Of a DNA stretch of 45,793 bases, positions 28,434 to 37,025 are shown one piece after another. Made by a program: the position numbers and the translations under genes. Source of the DNA: Flavobacterium sp. I-STPP5a (GTDB taxonomy: Bacteria > Bacteroidota > Bacteroidia > Flavobacteriales > Flavobacteriaceae); the NCBI RefSeq assembly GCF_009764685.1, contig NZ_VHLM01000039.1:1-45793 (forward strand), written 5' to 3'. The notes beneath the pieces were generated by a model. The model was not told where the DNA came from. It did no database searches and saw only the letters and a list, made by a program, of their open reading frames with translations. Each line of letters begins with the position of its first letter. Position 1 is the stretch's first letter.

Positions 28434-28671
28434 TCTTTACAACAACTTCATGACACTAAATTAATAAATTGTTAACTCCATAATAATCGATAAAAGAACT
28501 CCTATGATTAATTGATTAAAAATTGACTATATAAAGTCACTTAAAAGTCCATTTAACAAACTTTATAAAATACATTTCTTCTTCTTCAGACCGTCTAATC
28601 TTTTTACATACTCCCCAACTTTTGAACTTTATCCGATTTAGGTCTTGAACCATAAAGACTTGTATAACCGA

Positions 28672-28705
28672 CAAAACCCTCTAACACGACAGTGTTGAAG
28701 GGTTT
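28672..28705 (-). terminator. intrinsic terminator of tRNA-Leu
   Basis: The plus strand reads AAAACCCTctAACAC, a 4-nt loop, GTGTTgaAGGGTTT. On the minus strand this hairpin follows the 3' end of tRNA-Leu and leads into TTTTG. Confidence 0.8.
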
Positions 28706-28712
28706 CTCTATG

Positions 28713-28798
28713 TACTCAGAGCGGGACTTGAACCCGCACGAACATTGCTGTTCACTGGATTTTAAGTCCAGCGTGTCTACCAATTTCACCATCCGAGC
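28713..28798 (-). tRNA. tRNA-Leu (anticodon UAA)
   Basis: 86 nt. Acceptor GCTCGGA pairs with TCTGAGT (two G-U pairs), discriminator A. The D-arm has GGTAGACACG, the anticodon loop reads CTTAAAA (anticodon TAA), and a long variable arm is present as in class II tRNAs. The T-arm reads GCGGGTTCAAGTCCCGC. CCA is not encoded. In the chromosome without the island it would follow tRNA-Phe by about six bases. Confidence 0.96.
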
Positions 28799-28801
28799 TG
28801 G

Positions 28802-28816
28802 TTGTGGTACCTCCAG
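28802..28816. other. attL: 15-bp direct repeat of the tRNA-Phe 3' end
   Basis: TTGTGGTACCTCCAG is identical to 45665-45679, which forms the 3' end of tRNA-Phe. This copy holds the displaced last 12 nt of a tRNA-Phe gene (28805-28816). It lies 4 bp from tRNA-Leu and about 200 bp outside the integrase gene, the standard layout for a tRNA-integrated element. Confidence 0.9.
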
Positions 28817-28859
28817 TACTTCTATACTCACAAAACTGAAATATTCAAATTCTTTTATA

Positions 28860-28878
28860 TTATTACAAATGTAGTAAT
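28860..28878. promoter_or_regulatory. inverted repeat over an outward -7 motif
   Basis: TATTAC (28860-28865) and GTAATA (28873-28878) form an inverted repeat with a 7-bp centre. The minus strand carries TACATTTG (28872-28865), a TAnnTTTG motif facing tRNA-Leu, 67 bp upstream of its 5' end. The inverted repeat could be an operator for an element protein. No correctly spaced TTG was found. Confidence 0.35.
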
Positions 28879-28955
28879 AAAATCAATGCTTAACGAGATT
28901 TTTTTCAAGGTATATATTTGATGTATTTTGATTAGATTTTTATCAGTTTGAATGT

Positions 28956-28967
28956 AATCGTACAAAT
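28956..28967. repeat. possible integrase arm site, left end
   Basis: AATCGTACAAAT occurs here and again at 45600-45611, inside the element near each end and in the same orientation. A second CGTACA-like word follows at 28969. Paired short repeats near att cores are typical of tyrosine recombinase arm sites. This is inferred from the repeat alone. Confidence 0.35.
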
Positions 28968-28982
28968 ACCGTACAGATTTTG

Positions 28983-28990
28983 TATTTTTG
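28983..28990 (+). promoter_or_regulatory. -7 motif (TATTTTTG) for the integrase gene
   Basis: TATTTTTG fits TAnnTTTG, 21 bp before the integrase ATG. No -33 TTG was found at the usual distance. Confidence 0.45.
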
Positions 28991-29011
28991 TATTGCTTCA
29001 ATTTTTAAAAT

Positions 29012-30262
29012 ATGGCTACAGTAAATTTTCTCTATCGTTCTACTAAACCCAAAGCAATGCTTACTGCTAGATTATTGTTTCGTCATAATAATTCTGATTT
29101 TGCAATAGATGCAAATTCAAAATATGAAACTACCAAAGAATATTGGAGCAAAGAGCATAAGAAGAACACAAAAGATGCAGAACTAAAAACAAAACAAGTT
29201 GATATAAATAAAGGGCTTAATAAAATTGAGAATCACATATTAACCGAGTTTAGTAAAACTAAAACAGAATTGATTACCAAAGAGTGGTTGTTTAACGTAA
29301 TTGAGCTTTATTACAATCCACCAGTACCAATTGAAGCATTACCTACAGAATTGATTAAATATACACAAAAGTATATCGAAATTAAAAAGAATGAAATAAC
29401 TGCGAACACAATAAAAAAGTGTAATGTTATAAAGCAGTTATTGGTTAGATTCGAGTTGCATTTTAAAACTACACTTTATGTTACAGATGTTAATTCAAAT
29501 TTTAAAACGAATTTTGAAACATACTGCTTATCAAATAAATATGCACCCAACACAATTGCAACGGCTTTAAAATTTATTAAAGTAATTTGTAATCACGCAA
29601 AGCATAACGGACTTGAAATAAGTTACCAGTTAGATAACATAAAAATAAAGAACACAAAAGTAGAAAATGTTTATTTGACAATTGATGAATTAGATTTAAT
29701 CAGCAGTATTGAAGATGCTAAACTTACAGATAGTTTAAAAAATGCCCGTGATTGGTTAATTATTAGTTGTTATACAGGTCAAAGGGTTTCTGATTTTATG
29801 CGGTTCACAAGTGAACAAATTAGGGTTGAAAATGGAAAAAACTTAATCGAATTTACACAAAAAAAGACTGGTAAAATAATGACTGTTCCTCTACACAAAA
29901 AAGTAATAGAGATTCTTGAAAAGAGAAATGGGAATTTTCCTTATTCGATTTCAGACCAAAAATACAATACCTATATAAAAAAAGTATGCGAAATTGCTGA
30001 AATTGACCAGTTAGTAAATGGAAGTAAAATTTTAGAAACTGAACCGAAAAGTAAGATTTTTAGAAAAGAAACAAAGCTATTTAAAAAGTTTGAGTTAGTT
30101 ACCTCTCACATTGGGAGAAGGTCTTTTGCAACAAATTTTTACGGCACTATTCCAACTTCTTTATTAATTGGTGCAACAGGACATTCAACAGAAGCGATGT
30201 TTTTAAATTATATTGGAAAATCAGATACACAAAAGGCTAATCAACTAGCCGACTATTTTTAA
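29012..30262 (+). CDS. tyrosine recombinase / integrase of the island
   Basis: 416 aa. It has the Bacteroidota layout: N-terminal arm-binding domain (about 1-95), SAM-like core-binding domain (about 115-210) and catalytic domain (about 222-410). Catalytic residues are visible as Arg258 (SCYTGQRVSDF), His366-x-x-Arg369 (SHIGRRSF), His391 (ATGHST) and nucleophile Tyr400 (FLNYIG). It lies about 195 bp inside attL and points inward. It should catalyse integration at the tRNA-Phe 3' end and excision. It is intact, so the element may still be able to excise. Confidence 0.95.
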   Translation: MATVNFLYRSTKPKAMLTARLLFRHNNSDFAIDANSKYETTKEYWSKEHKKNTKDAELKTKQVDINKGLNKIENHILTEFSKTKTELITKEWLFNVIELYYNPPVPIEALPTELIKYTQKYIEIKKNEITANTIKKCNVIKQLLVRFELHFKTTLYVTDVNSNFKTNFETYCLSNKYAPNTIATALKFIKVICNHAKHNGLEISYQLDNIKIKNTKVENVYLTIDELDLISSIEDAKLTDSLKNARDWLIISCYTGQRVSDFMRFTSEQIRVENGKNLIEFTQKKTGKIMTVPLHKKVIEILEKRNGNFPYSISDQKYNTYIKKVCEIAEIDQLVNGSKILETEPKSKIFRKETKLFKKFELVTSHIGRRSFATNFYGTIPTSLLIGATGHSTEAMFLNYIGKSDTQKANQLADYF

Positions 30263-30273
30263 AAACTAAAATT

Positions 30274-31011
30274 ATGGAATCAGTAAAATTATTTACAGAA
30301 CTAAATATAGCGATTGAAGATTTGCATATTATAAAGACTTCAGCTGAAACATTAAAAAACAATGAAGAACTAATAGAAGTTATCAAGTCTCATATTTTTA
30401 ATATCTCAACTCAATTGTTTAAAACAAGTAAATTAGAAAATTATTATTGGAATTTTTGTAGTTTCAGTGTATATGAGAATCATTATTTAAATAGGTTAAA
30501 TGCTTTTTTATTGGAAAACGATAATGATAACTTTAATGAAAGTGATTTTATTACACGTGAAATAAAAAGTATTGACCTATTACTCTCAATCTGGTATTTA
30601 GACTTATTTGACAGTAACACACTTTTTCAAATTAGAAAGTCTTTTGACAAAAGGAAAAAATATTTAAACACTAAATTGACTGAATTAGAATCACCCATTT
30701 TTGATAGTTTAAATGTTGATTTTATTGATTTAGGCAAAATATCTGCAAAAGAAAAAATGGTTTACTTATATAAACTTGGAGTTATAGGTTTTCTTCTTAA
30801 AGAGCAACCGTTTACCAGTACAGGAAATGGTTTAGCATCAATTTTATGTTCTATTCTTGGAGAAAATAAAAAAACAATTCAACCAATAATTAGTGCAATT
30901 GTTTCTAATAATTTAACAAATAAAAACCATCCATTATATACAGAATCTACTGAAAAAAGAGTAATTCAGCATTTAATTAATATCGGTTTCAATCCAAACG
31001 AAACGAATTAG
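30274..31011 (+). CDS. hypothetical protein next to the integrase
   Basis: 245 aa, predicted mostly helical, with no membrane segment. The C-terminal third has YLYKLGVIGFLLKEQPFTSTGNGLASILCSILGENKKTIQPIISAI (about 173-217). This resembles a C-terminal module common in Bacteroidota mobile-element proteins found beside integrases (RteC-like in shape), but the match is from memory and weak. It starts 11 bp after the integrase stop, so it is probably cotranscribed. It may regulate excision or transfer. Function not established. Confidence 0.7.
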   Translation: MESVKLFTELNIAIEDLHIIKTSAETLKNNEELIEVIKSHIFNISTQLFKTSKLENYYWNFCSFSVYENHYLNRLNAFLLENDNDNFNESDFITREIKSIDLLLSIWYLDLFDSNTLFQIRKSFDKRKKYLNTKLTELESPIFDSLNVDFIDLGKISAKEKMVYLYKLGVIGFLLKEQPFTSTGNGLASILCSILGENKKTIQPIISAIVSNNLTNKNHPLYTESTEKRVIQHLINIGFNPNETN

Positions 31012-31069
31012 GGACTCCCTAATTTATCCCTAACTTGTCTTTGTGCCTTAATGTTTAAAATTATAAACT

Positions 31070-31354
31070 ATGGTACAAAATTCAATTATCGTACATAACT
31101 TAAATGTACTGCAATTCGAGGAATTGCTAAAATCAACTGTTAAGGAACAGTTTGATAATTTTAAAAGCAACATCACTAATACAAATGATGATGAACTTCT
31201 AACTCGAGAAGAAACTTACAAACTTTTAAAAATTGATTCAAGCACACTTTGGGCTTGGACTAAAAAAGGTAAAATCAAAGCATATGGAATTGCGAATAGG
31301 AGATATTACATAAAAAGTGAAATACTTAAATGTTTAATACCATTAAAACAATAG
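31070..31354 (+). CDS. helix-turn-helix excisionase-like protein
   Basis: 94 aa. The N-terminal half is a short helix with FEELLKSTVKEQFDNF. The C-terminal half is a winged HTH_17/MerR-type domain: LLTREETYKLLKIDSSTLWAWTKKGKIKAYGIANRRYYIKSEI (about 43-85). This is the standard form of excisionase or replication-control proteins in Bacteroidota elements. The primase/helicase gene starts 4 bp downstream, so the two are coupled. Confidence 0.85.
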   Translation: MVQNSIIVHNLNVLQFEELLKSTVKEQFDNFKSNITNTNDDELLTREETYKLLKIDSSTLWAWTKKGKIKAYGIANRRYYIKSEILKCLIPLKQ

Positions 31355-31358
31355 CCTT

Positions 31359-32795
31359 ATGGAAAGCATCAAATTTTGGAGGGTAAATTCATCGAGGACT
31401 TTTGCTAAAATCAATCTTGAAGAGGTTTTAAATGTTAGTGATAGCCTTGGTTTTAGACTCTACAATAATAGGTTAGTTCAGGTAGTTGCTAATAAAATTT
31501 ACCTAAGAGAAGAAAATTATTTTTTTGATTTGTTGAAATCACTTATTACAGAGTCAAAAATAAAATCAGAATTATTAGCAAAAGATAAATTTGAACGAGA
31601 TATGCTTAATCAAGGCAAAAGATTGATTAAAAGATTAAAGCAACTTGATAAATCAAAAATTTTAAAAGACGAAAGAAAAACGGCATACAGATTGTTTTCA
31701 AATGGTTACGCAGTGATGTCAGAAAGTGAAATAGTTTTAAAGGATTATTCAACTTTAAATGACAAGTTAATTTGGGATTCAAAAATTTCAAATAGAGAAT
31801 TTCATACTGTTGAAAGCTATGACTGTCTTTATACTGAATTTTTAAAAAATTCTGTTGGTATTTCAAACTTTACAAAGTCTATAATTGGATATTTAGCTCA
31901 CGATTTTAATGAAGAGGGAAAAGGATATTTACTTGTATTAACTGACCAGGTAGAGAATAAAAAAGATGGTGGCGGAACTGGTAAAAACTTATTTTGTGTT
32001 TTACTAAAAGATACGACTAACATATTAGAAGTTTCTGCGGAACAAATAAGATATGATTCAAGTTTATTGCAATCTTGGAACGGAGAAAGAATTTTTAATA
32101 TTTCAGATGCTGGTAAAAAGTTTAATTGGGAATTTTTAAAAAATATAATTACTGGGAATACTCAACAGAAGAAACTTTACCAAGATGAAGTAACTATTGA
32201 TTATTCTGATATGCCAAAATTTTTAGTGTCAACAAATTTAAGTGTTCCTACAGATGATGGTGGATTAAATAGAAGAATTAGAGTTTTGGAATTTTCGCCA
32301 TTTTATAAAATTAACAATGGTGTTGATGCTTATCATGGGGGCTACTTTCCTGAAATTTGGTCTCAATCTGATTGGTTAGGTTATGATAATTTTATCAATC
32401 ACTGCATACAACAGTATTTTGAGAATAATTGTCAAATTGAACAAGTTGAGATAAGTGGAAGTGGGGAATTAAAAAGATTTAAATTAAATTATGGTGAAGA
32501 TGTTTTTGATTTTATTGAAATTCATTATGAAAATTGGATAAAAGGTGGAGCTATATCTACTGCCGATTTCAATAATTTAATGATGAAATACACAAAAGCA
32601 AACAAAACAACAGACCAATTTTCAAATACAAAACTTAATAAAGCAATCGAAGAGTATATCGAAATTAAAAATAAAACTAGTAATTCTGAATTCAGAATCA
32701 AATTCATTAAAGATAAGAAAATAGGAAATGTAAGGCATCGAGTTTTTGAAACGCAATTATTAAATGCTTTGGTATTTGAAAATGATTTAGCATAA
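31359..32795 (+). CDS. primase/helicase-type replication protein (SF3 helicase, DUF5906-like)
   Basis: 478 aa. The C-terminal half is an SF3 helicase core: Walker A GGGTGKN (about 204-210), Walker B-like RIFNISDAGK (about 252-261), motif C FLVSTNLSVP (about 290-299), and an Arg finger in GGLNRRIRVLEF (about 304-315). The N-terminal 150 residues could bind DNA or prime, but I see no full primase motif. Such proteins start replication of phages and satellites. It is coupled to the HTH gene before it. A long inverted repeat lies directly downstream. Confidence 0.82.
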   Translation: MESIKFWRVNSSRTFAKINLEEVLNVSDSLGFRLYNNRLVQVVANKIYLREENYFFDLLKSLITESKIKSELLAKDKFERDMLNQGKRLIKRLKQLDKSKILKDERKTAYRLFSNGYAVMSESEIVLKDYSTLNDKLIWDSKISNREFHTVESYDCLYTEFLKNSVGISNFTKSIIGYLAHDFNEEGKGYLLVLTDQVENKKDGGGTGKNLFCVLLKDTTNILEVSAEQIRYDSSLLQSWNGERIFNISDAGKKFNWEFLKNIITGNTQQKKLYQDEVTIDYSDMPKFLVSTNLSVPTDDGGLNRRIRVLEFSPFYKINNGVDAYHGGYFPEIWSQSDWLGYDNFINHCIQQYFENNCQIEQVEISGSGELKRFKLNYGEDVFDFIEIHYENWIKGGAISTADFNNLMMKYTKANKTTDQFSNTKLNKAIEEYIEIKNKTSNSEFRIKFIKDKKIGNVRHRVFETQLLNALVFENDLA

Positions 32796-32814
32796 CTTAT
32801 TAAAATATCAAAAA

Positions 32815-32899
32815 TACAAGAATCCAATTTTTCTTTTACTAAAGTTATTTAATTGATAACTAATAAAAAGTTTTAAGATAATTTCTTTGGATTCTTGTA
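32815..32899. repeat. 13-bp perfect inverted repeat, possible replication origin
   Basis: TACAAGAATCCAA (32815-32827) and TTGGATTCTTGTA (32887-32899) are perfect reverse complements separated by 59 bp of AT-rich sequence. They lie between the replication helicase and the AAA ATPase genes. An origin, a regulatory stem or the remains of a small insertion are all possible. Confidence 0.55.
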
Positions 32900-32903
32900 C
32901 ATC

Positions 32904-32951
32904 AAAAAGGCTACAACTACATTTTTGAAATGTGGTTGTAGCCTTTCATTT
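32904..32951 (+). terminator. strong hairpin terminator after the replication module
   Basis: AAAGGCTACAACTACATTT (32906-32924) pairs with AAATGTGGTTGTAGCCTTT (32928-32946) with one T/G position and a 3-nt loop, followed by CATTTTT. Confidence 0.8.
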
Positions 32952-32994
32952 TTAACTGAACAAAATTAAATATTAATCTTAACAATTATAAATT

Positions 32995-33873
32995 ATGGAA
33001 ATTAAAAAAGCTTCAAAAAAAGAAGCAAAACTTCGCATTGGTCTATCTGGTGCATCAGGATTTGGCAAAACTTATTCTGCATTACTAATGGCTTATGGTA
33101 TGACAGAAGATTGGTCAAAAATTTGTGTCATTGATACTGAAAATAATTCTGCATCATTGTACAGTAATTTAGGTAATTATAATGTAATTGACCTGCAAGC
33201 ACCCTATAATCCTGAAAAATTTATTGAAGCAATTAAACTTGCAGAAAATTCAGGAATGGAAATTTTAGTAATTGATTCAATTTCATCTGAATGGCAAGCT
33301 AGTGGTGGCTGTTTGGATATTCATGAAAAATTAGGCGGTAGATGGCAGGACTGGGCAAAGGTAACACCTCGCCACCAGTCTTTTATAGATGCAATATTGC
33401 TCTCAAAGCTTCACGTAATAACTTGTGTTCGCAGAAAAATTGAGTACAGTCTTGATACTGATTCTAATGGTAGGTCAAAGGTTACAAAACTTGGAACGAA
33501 AGAACAGACTAGAGAGGGCTTCGAGTATGAACTGACAGTTAATTTTGAAATCATCAATGAAAACCACTTGGCTAAAAGTAGTAAAGATAGGACTGGAATG
33601 TTTTCAAACAAGCCAGAATTTGTTATTAACAGTTCCACAGGGAAAAAGCTAATTCAATGGTCAAAAGCTGTAAATATTTCAAAAAACGAGTTACAACAGA
33701 AAGTAATTGAAGTAAATAATATGCAAGAACTAACAGAACTTTACAATACGTATTTTGATGTATCAAAAACTATTGAGCAAGATTTTGTAAACAAACAAAA
33801 ATTACTAAAAGAATTAACATCTAACATAACCCAAAACGGAAATGGAACTACAAACAATCACACAAAATCGTAA
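32995..33873 (+). CDS. RecA-like AAA ATPase (phage AAA_24 / Sak4-like)
   Basis: 292 aa. Walker A is GASGFGKT (about 19-26) after a short basic N-terminus. Walker B is MEILVIDSISSEW (about 88-100). The middle has GGRWQDWAKVTPRHQSFIDAILLSKLHVITCVRRK (about 114-148), the typical core of phage nucleotide-binding proteins that include Sak4-type single-strand annealing recombinases. The tail (about 230-292) is helical and ends in an Asn/Thr-rich stretch. Probable role in replication or recombination of the element. Its last 32 bp overlap the start of the DUF3871 gene. Confidence 0.83.
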   Translation: MEIKKASKKEAKLRIGLSGASGFGKTYSALLMAYGMTEDWSKICVIDTENNSASLYSNLGNYNVIDLQAPYNPEKFIEAIKLAENSGMEILVIDSISSEWQASGGCLDIHEKLGGRWQDWAKVTPRHQSFIDAILLSKLHVITCVRRKIEYSLDTDSNGRSKVTKLGTKEQTREGFEYELTVNFEIINENHLAKSSKDRTGMFSNKPEFVINSSTGKKLIQWSKAVNISKNELQQKVIEVNNMQELTELYNTYFDVSKTIEQDFVNKQKLLKELTSNITQNGNGTTNNHTKS

Positions 33874-34942
33874 TATACCAGCAGAAGAAAATATATCTTC
33901 TTTTGCTGGTAATTCACAATCATTTTTGAATGAAAGTCAATTTGAAACAATGGCATTGGAAGCTGAAATTATCACTCCTTTATTAGCTGCTGGTATTAGT
34001 GAAGTGGATACAAACCTTAAAAATACTTCGCCTTTTATTACAGCAAATAGTGAAGATATAAGTTTGTCATACTTGAAAAATAATTGTGTAATTCCTGTAT
34101 TCACAAAGGATAACGAAATTACTATTTCACATACTGACTTTATAGAAACGGCATTTTCTGCTATCAAAAAAATGTTTCCTAATGAAACTTTTGACGAACC
34201 TGAAATTAGAGTTAGCCACCAAATTAAAGGAAGAGTTCCCGAAGCAATACATAAAAATGTAAAAGATTTGCAAGACCACGAAAAAACCCAATATTTTGAA
34301 AGAATGGGATTTATTGTTAGGATTCCAAGTATTACAGAAAATATAAAAGGTAACAAATTAGCCTTAACAATTGGAGGTGTAAGAAGTTACAATTTAGAAA
34401 ATCTGTATAATAAGAAAACCTACGAAAAATTTAAGTTTTTTATCGGATTTCAAAATATGGTCTGTTGTAATCTTTGCATTAGTACAGATGGTTTTCAAGG
34501 CGAAATTAGAGCAATGAGTTATTTAGATTTAGAAGAAAAAATGATGCAAATTATCCAATCTTACAATGCTAATCAGCATTTAATAGAAATGAAAAGTTTG
34601 CTGGATTATACTTTGTCTGAAAGAGATTTTGCTCAAATTATTGGTAAAGGCAGATTGTATAATTATTTGCCTAAAAAAGAAAAATCCTTGTTACCAGAAT
34701 TGCTTTTAAATGATGGTCATTTATCCAATGTTGCCAAAGATTACTACCAAGATGAAAGTTTTTGTAGAAATTCTAACGGAGATATTAATATGTGGGAGTT
34801 CTACAATTTACTAACAGGAAGCAACAAAGCTTCCTATATTGACACATTCCTTGATAGGGGAGTTAATGCCTTTGGCTTTGCCACAGGTGTATCAAAAGCA
34901 CTAAGTGATAGTTCTACCAACTATTCTTGGTTTTTGAATTGA
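33842..34942 (+). CDS. DUF3871 family protein
   Basis: 366 aa. It has the features of the Bacteroidota DUF3871 family as I recall them: SHQIKGRVPEAIHK (about 123-136), RMGFIVRIPSITENIKGNKLALTIGGVRSYN (about 154-184), FIGFQNMVCCNLCISTDG (about 199-216) and the C-terminal FLDRGVNAFGFATGVSKAL (about 338-356). The late motifs resemble phage proteins of the DUF932 type found near recombination genes, so a DNA recombination or replication accessory role is plausible but unproven. Overlaps the AAA ATPase gene by 32 bp, so they are cotranscribed. A terminator follows. Confidence 0.8.
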   Translation: MELQTITQNRNIPAEENISSFAGNSQSFLNESQFETMALEAEIITPLLAAGISEVDTNLKNTSPFITANSEDISLSYLKNNCVIPVFTKDNEITISHTDFIETAFSAIKKMFPNETFDEPEIRVSHQIKGRVPEAIHKNVKDLQDHEKTQYFERMGFIVRIPSITENIKGNKLALTIGGVRSYNLENLYNKKTYEKFKFFIGFQNMVCCNLCISTDGFQGEIRAMSYLDLEEKMMQIIQSYNANQHLIEMKSLLDYTLSERDFAQIIGKGRLYNYLPKKEKSLLPELLLNDGHLSNVAKDYYQDESFCRNSNGDINMWEFYNLLTGSNKASYIDTFLDRGVNAFGFATGVSKALSDSSTNYSWFLN

Positions 34943-34947
34943 ATGTT

Positions 34948-34981
34948 ACCCAACCTCATCTATTTGGGGTTGGGTTTTTTA
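34948..34981 (+). terminator. intrinsic terminator after the DUF3871 gene
   Basis: ACCCAACC (34948-34955) pairs with GGTTGGGT (34968-34975) over a 12-nt loop, followed by six T. Confidence 0.88.
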
Positions 34982-35008
34982 AAAATTAGAAATACTTCAA
35001 AAAAATGT

Positions 35009-35016
35009 TATATTTG
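35009..35016 (+). promoter_or_regulatory. -7 motif (TATATTTG) for the 76-aa gene
   Basis: TATATTTG lies 28 bp before the ATG at 35045. Confidence 0.45.
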
Positions 35017-35044
35017 AAAAATAACAATTTAATATTAATGAACT

Positions 35045-35275
35045 ATGAAAGAGGATATTAGAGAAACTGCAAAAAACACAATTAAACTTTTAGAACAAAT
35101 AACATCAAATAATATTAGTTTGAAACATCTTGAAAAAATGAAAAAAATTTCACTTTTAAGTGATGAAGAATGTAATTATCCTAAGGAAATTATTTATTAT
35201 AATGACATTCTTAAAGCTTTAAAGTTTATTTCAAAGGTAGAAACAGATAAAATGAAAAATAATTCAATAAATTAA
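35045..35275 (+). CDS. small hypothetical protein
   Basis: 76 aa, predicted helical, acidic and lysine-rich (MKEDIRETAKNTIKLLEQITSNN...). It is framed by its own -7 motif and by a terminator, which supports a real gene. It is convergent with the two-nuclease operon, whose last gene ends 37 bp away. No family recognised. A small regulator or antitoxin is possible but only by size and place. Confidence 0.55.
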   Translation: MKEDIRETAKNTIKLLEQITSNNISLKHLEKMKKISLLSDEECNYPKEIIYYNDILKALKFISKVETDKMKNNSIN

Positions 35276-35314
35276 AAATAACTCAATCTCATTTATTTTG
35301 AAGTGGGTTATTTT
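35276..35314. terminator. terminator between the 76-aa gene and the nuclease operon
   Basis: AAAATAACTC (35276-35285) can pair with GGTTATTTT (35306-35314) across a 20-nt loop with flanking A/T runs. It could serve both converging units. Its edge overlaps the stop of the leftward gene. Confidence 0.55.
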
Positions 35315-37013
35315 ATAAACTATTAACTCCACCAATTTCAGGATATAAAGCAGAAAACAAATAATCAAAACTGTAATTAGTTTCATTTTTTATAGAATAG
35401 AAAGCTAATAGTTTTTTTCTAAAACTTTCTTTAACATCAAGGTCTATAAGCTTATCAAATAATCCAAATTGTTTAAATGCTAATTCTATATATTCCCAAT
35501 ATTTCGGGTAATATTGAATTACATTATTTGCAAAATTTATCCATTCATTAGGTTTGTATTTATATCCTATAATCCTGTTTTGTTTAGCACTTTCAATAAT
35601 ACAAACAACTGTTTCAAAATCAAATAAATACTGAATAAAATTTGAATTTTCAAATTGATTTGATAAATATGAAATTGTAATTAAACTTTGTGCTTTATGT
35701 TCTTCATTTGGATAGGAATTTAATATATAAAACTCATCTTTTTCACAAAATTTATATCCACGTTTAAGAAGTAATTTAAAAAAATATAAAAAAGGTAATT
35801 GCTTGTTATTATAAATAAAGTCAATGATTTTGTTTCCATTAGAATCTTTTATTAAATTTGTGTCGTATTCTATATAACCACCTTTTAAAATAAACTTTAA
35901 AAAACTAAAATCATCAGAATTTGCATTTGTAAAACATTCAACTAATTTATTGTTTTTATCTAAATTAAGTCTTAAATTAAATGCTTCTAATTCATTTTCT
36001 TCAAAATCTCTTAATTCGTTTGTAACACTATCATAAACTGCAATATGTTTGTCTTTTAATATTTTAATTTCATTTAAAACGTAGTCTATTTTTTGTTTTA
36101 ATTTCCTTTCAGCTTCAACTTTCTCTTTAGCTTCTTTTGCCTTTTGGTCTTCAATTTCTTTTTTTAATTTTTCATCTTTAATTCGTATTTCATTCTTCTT
36201 TTGTAACTCAAGAATAGTTTCTTTTTCTTGTCCAAAATTATAGAAATATGCTTCAAAATTTTCTGTGTCAAATTTTAGTTTATCTAATGGAATAAATACC
36301 TCATTCCATTTGTCCATAAATTTATTCTCATTTGAGAGGAAAGTAAATTTATATGTGCATTGAAATTTAAAAATATCTGTTTCTTCATCTAATTTGAAAA
36401 AATTTTGATGTTTGGATAAATATTTTATGTCTTTTTCCATTTGAGTTTGTCCCAAGACATCAAAATTATCTAAAATCCAAATAAGATAAATTCCTTTTTT
36501 TCTATAAAAATCAAATCTATTTAATATGTATCGTTGTGATAATTTTGATAATTGTATTTCAAAAACTATTTCTTTGTCAAAATATTTACAATAAACATCT
36601 GGCTTTCTTTTATCTTTTCCATTAAAAATAAATTTATTGTCAATGTAGATTTCTGAAACACCTGCAACCTGACTTAATGTGCTACCTATTCGATTTTTTA
36701 AAAATTTATGTCTTTCAGATTCTTTAGATTTATAAATATCATAAAATTCCTCCCTCACTTTTGGACTTAAATTTTCATCTTTTAATATGCAATACTCATC
36801 AGTAGGAATGTGTTTAAAATGTAATCTATCAAGTTTACTTGAAGATACCGAATATTGGTTTTCACACTCCAAACAAAAAGGAGTGATTTCATCTCTGTTG
36901 TATTTTTTTCTTAAATCAAATCCAATAAGTCTATCATCAAAAACATCATCTGCATCAATAATTTGACCTGTTGATTTATCTAAAGCAAACTTTATGCTTC
37001 TTTCATAATTCAT
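35313..37013 (-). CDS. CoiA-like / DUF6035-like nuclease with coiled coil
   Basis: 566 aa. The N-terminal part has a likely zinc site, Cys47-x-x-Cys50 with His65, His68 and Cys75. A PD-(D/E)xK-type nuclease core follows: helix with Glu98 and His102, Pro138-Asp139 in RKPDVYC, Glu152-x-Gln154 in VFEIQLS, and FYRKKGIYLIWIL (about 169-181). This order is shared with CoiA-like proteins and the DUF6035 group in Bacteroidota. Residues about 264-325 form a charged coiled coil. The C-terminal 240 residues are helical with no known motif, and could sense a target. It is the second gene of a leftward operon, 12 bp after the nuclease/peptidase fusion gene. I infer an anti-phage or plasmid defence role. 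No such system is known to me by name. Confidence 0.65.
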   Translation of the reverse strand: MNYERSIKFALDKSTGQIIDADDVFDDRLIGFDLRKKYNRDEITPFCLECENQYSVSSSKLDRLHFKHIPTDEYCILKDENLSPKVREEFYDIYKSKESERHKFLKNRIGSTLSQVAGVSEIYIDNKFIFNGKDKRKPDVYCKYFDKEIVFEIQLSKLSQRYILNRFDFYRKKGIYLIWILDNFDVLGQTQMEKDIKYLSKHQNFFKLDEETDIFKFQCTYKFTFLSNENKFMDKWNEVFIPLDKLKFDTENFEAYFYNFGQEKETILELQKKNEIRIKDEKLKKEIEDQKAKEAKEKVEAERKLKQKIDYVLNEIKILKDKHIAVYDSVTNELRDFEENELEAFNLRLNLDKNNKLVECFTNANSDDFSFLKFILKGGYIEYDTNLIKDSNGNKIIDFIYNNKQLPFLYFFKLLLKRGYKFCEKDEFYILNSYPNEEHKAQSLITISYLSNQFENSNFIQYLFDFETVVCIIESAKQNRIIGYKYKPNEWINFANNVIQYYPKYWEYIELAFKQFGLFDKLIDLDVKESFRKKLLAFYSIKNETNYSFDYLFSALYPEIGGVNSL

Positions 37014-37025
37014 TTATAAATAGTT

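Noticed and set aside
28713..28798. tRNA-Leu as the integration target
   Set aside because: The direct repeat lies outside tRNA-Leu and matches only the tRNA-Phe 3' end.
28604..28874. Open frames on both strands across the tRNA-Leu gene (28604-28831 minus, 28692-28874 plus)
   Set aside because: They are shadows of the tRNA and its terminator. The cloverleaf is clear.
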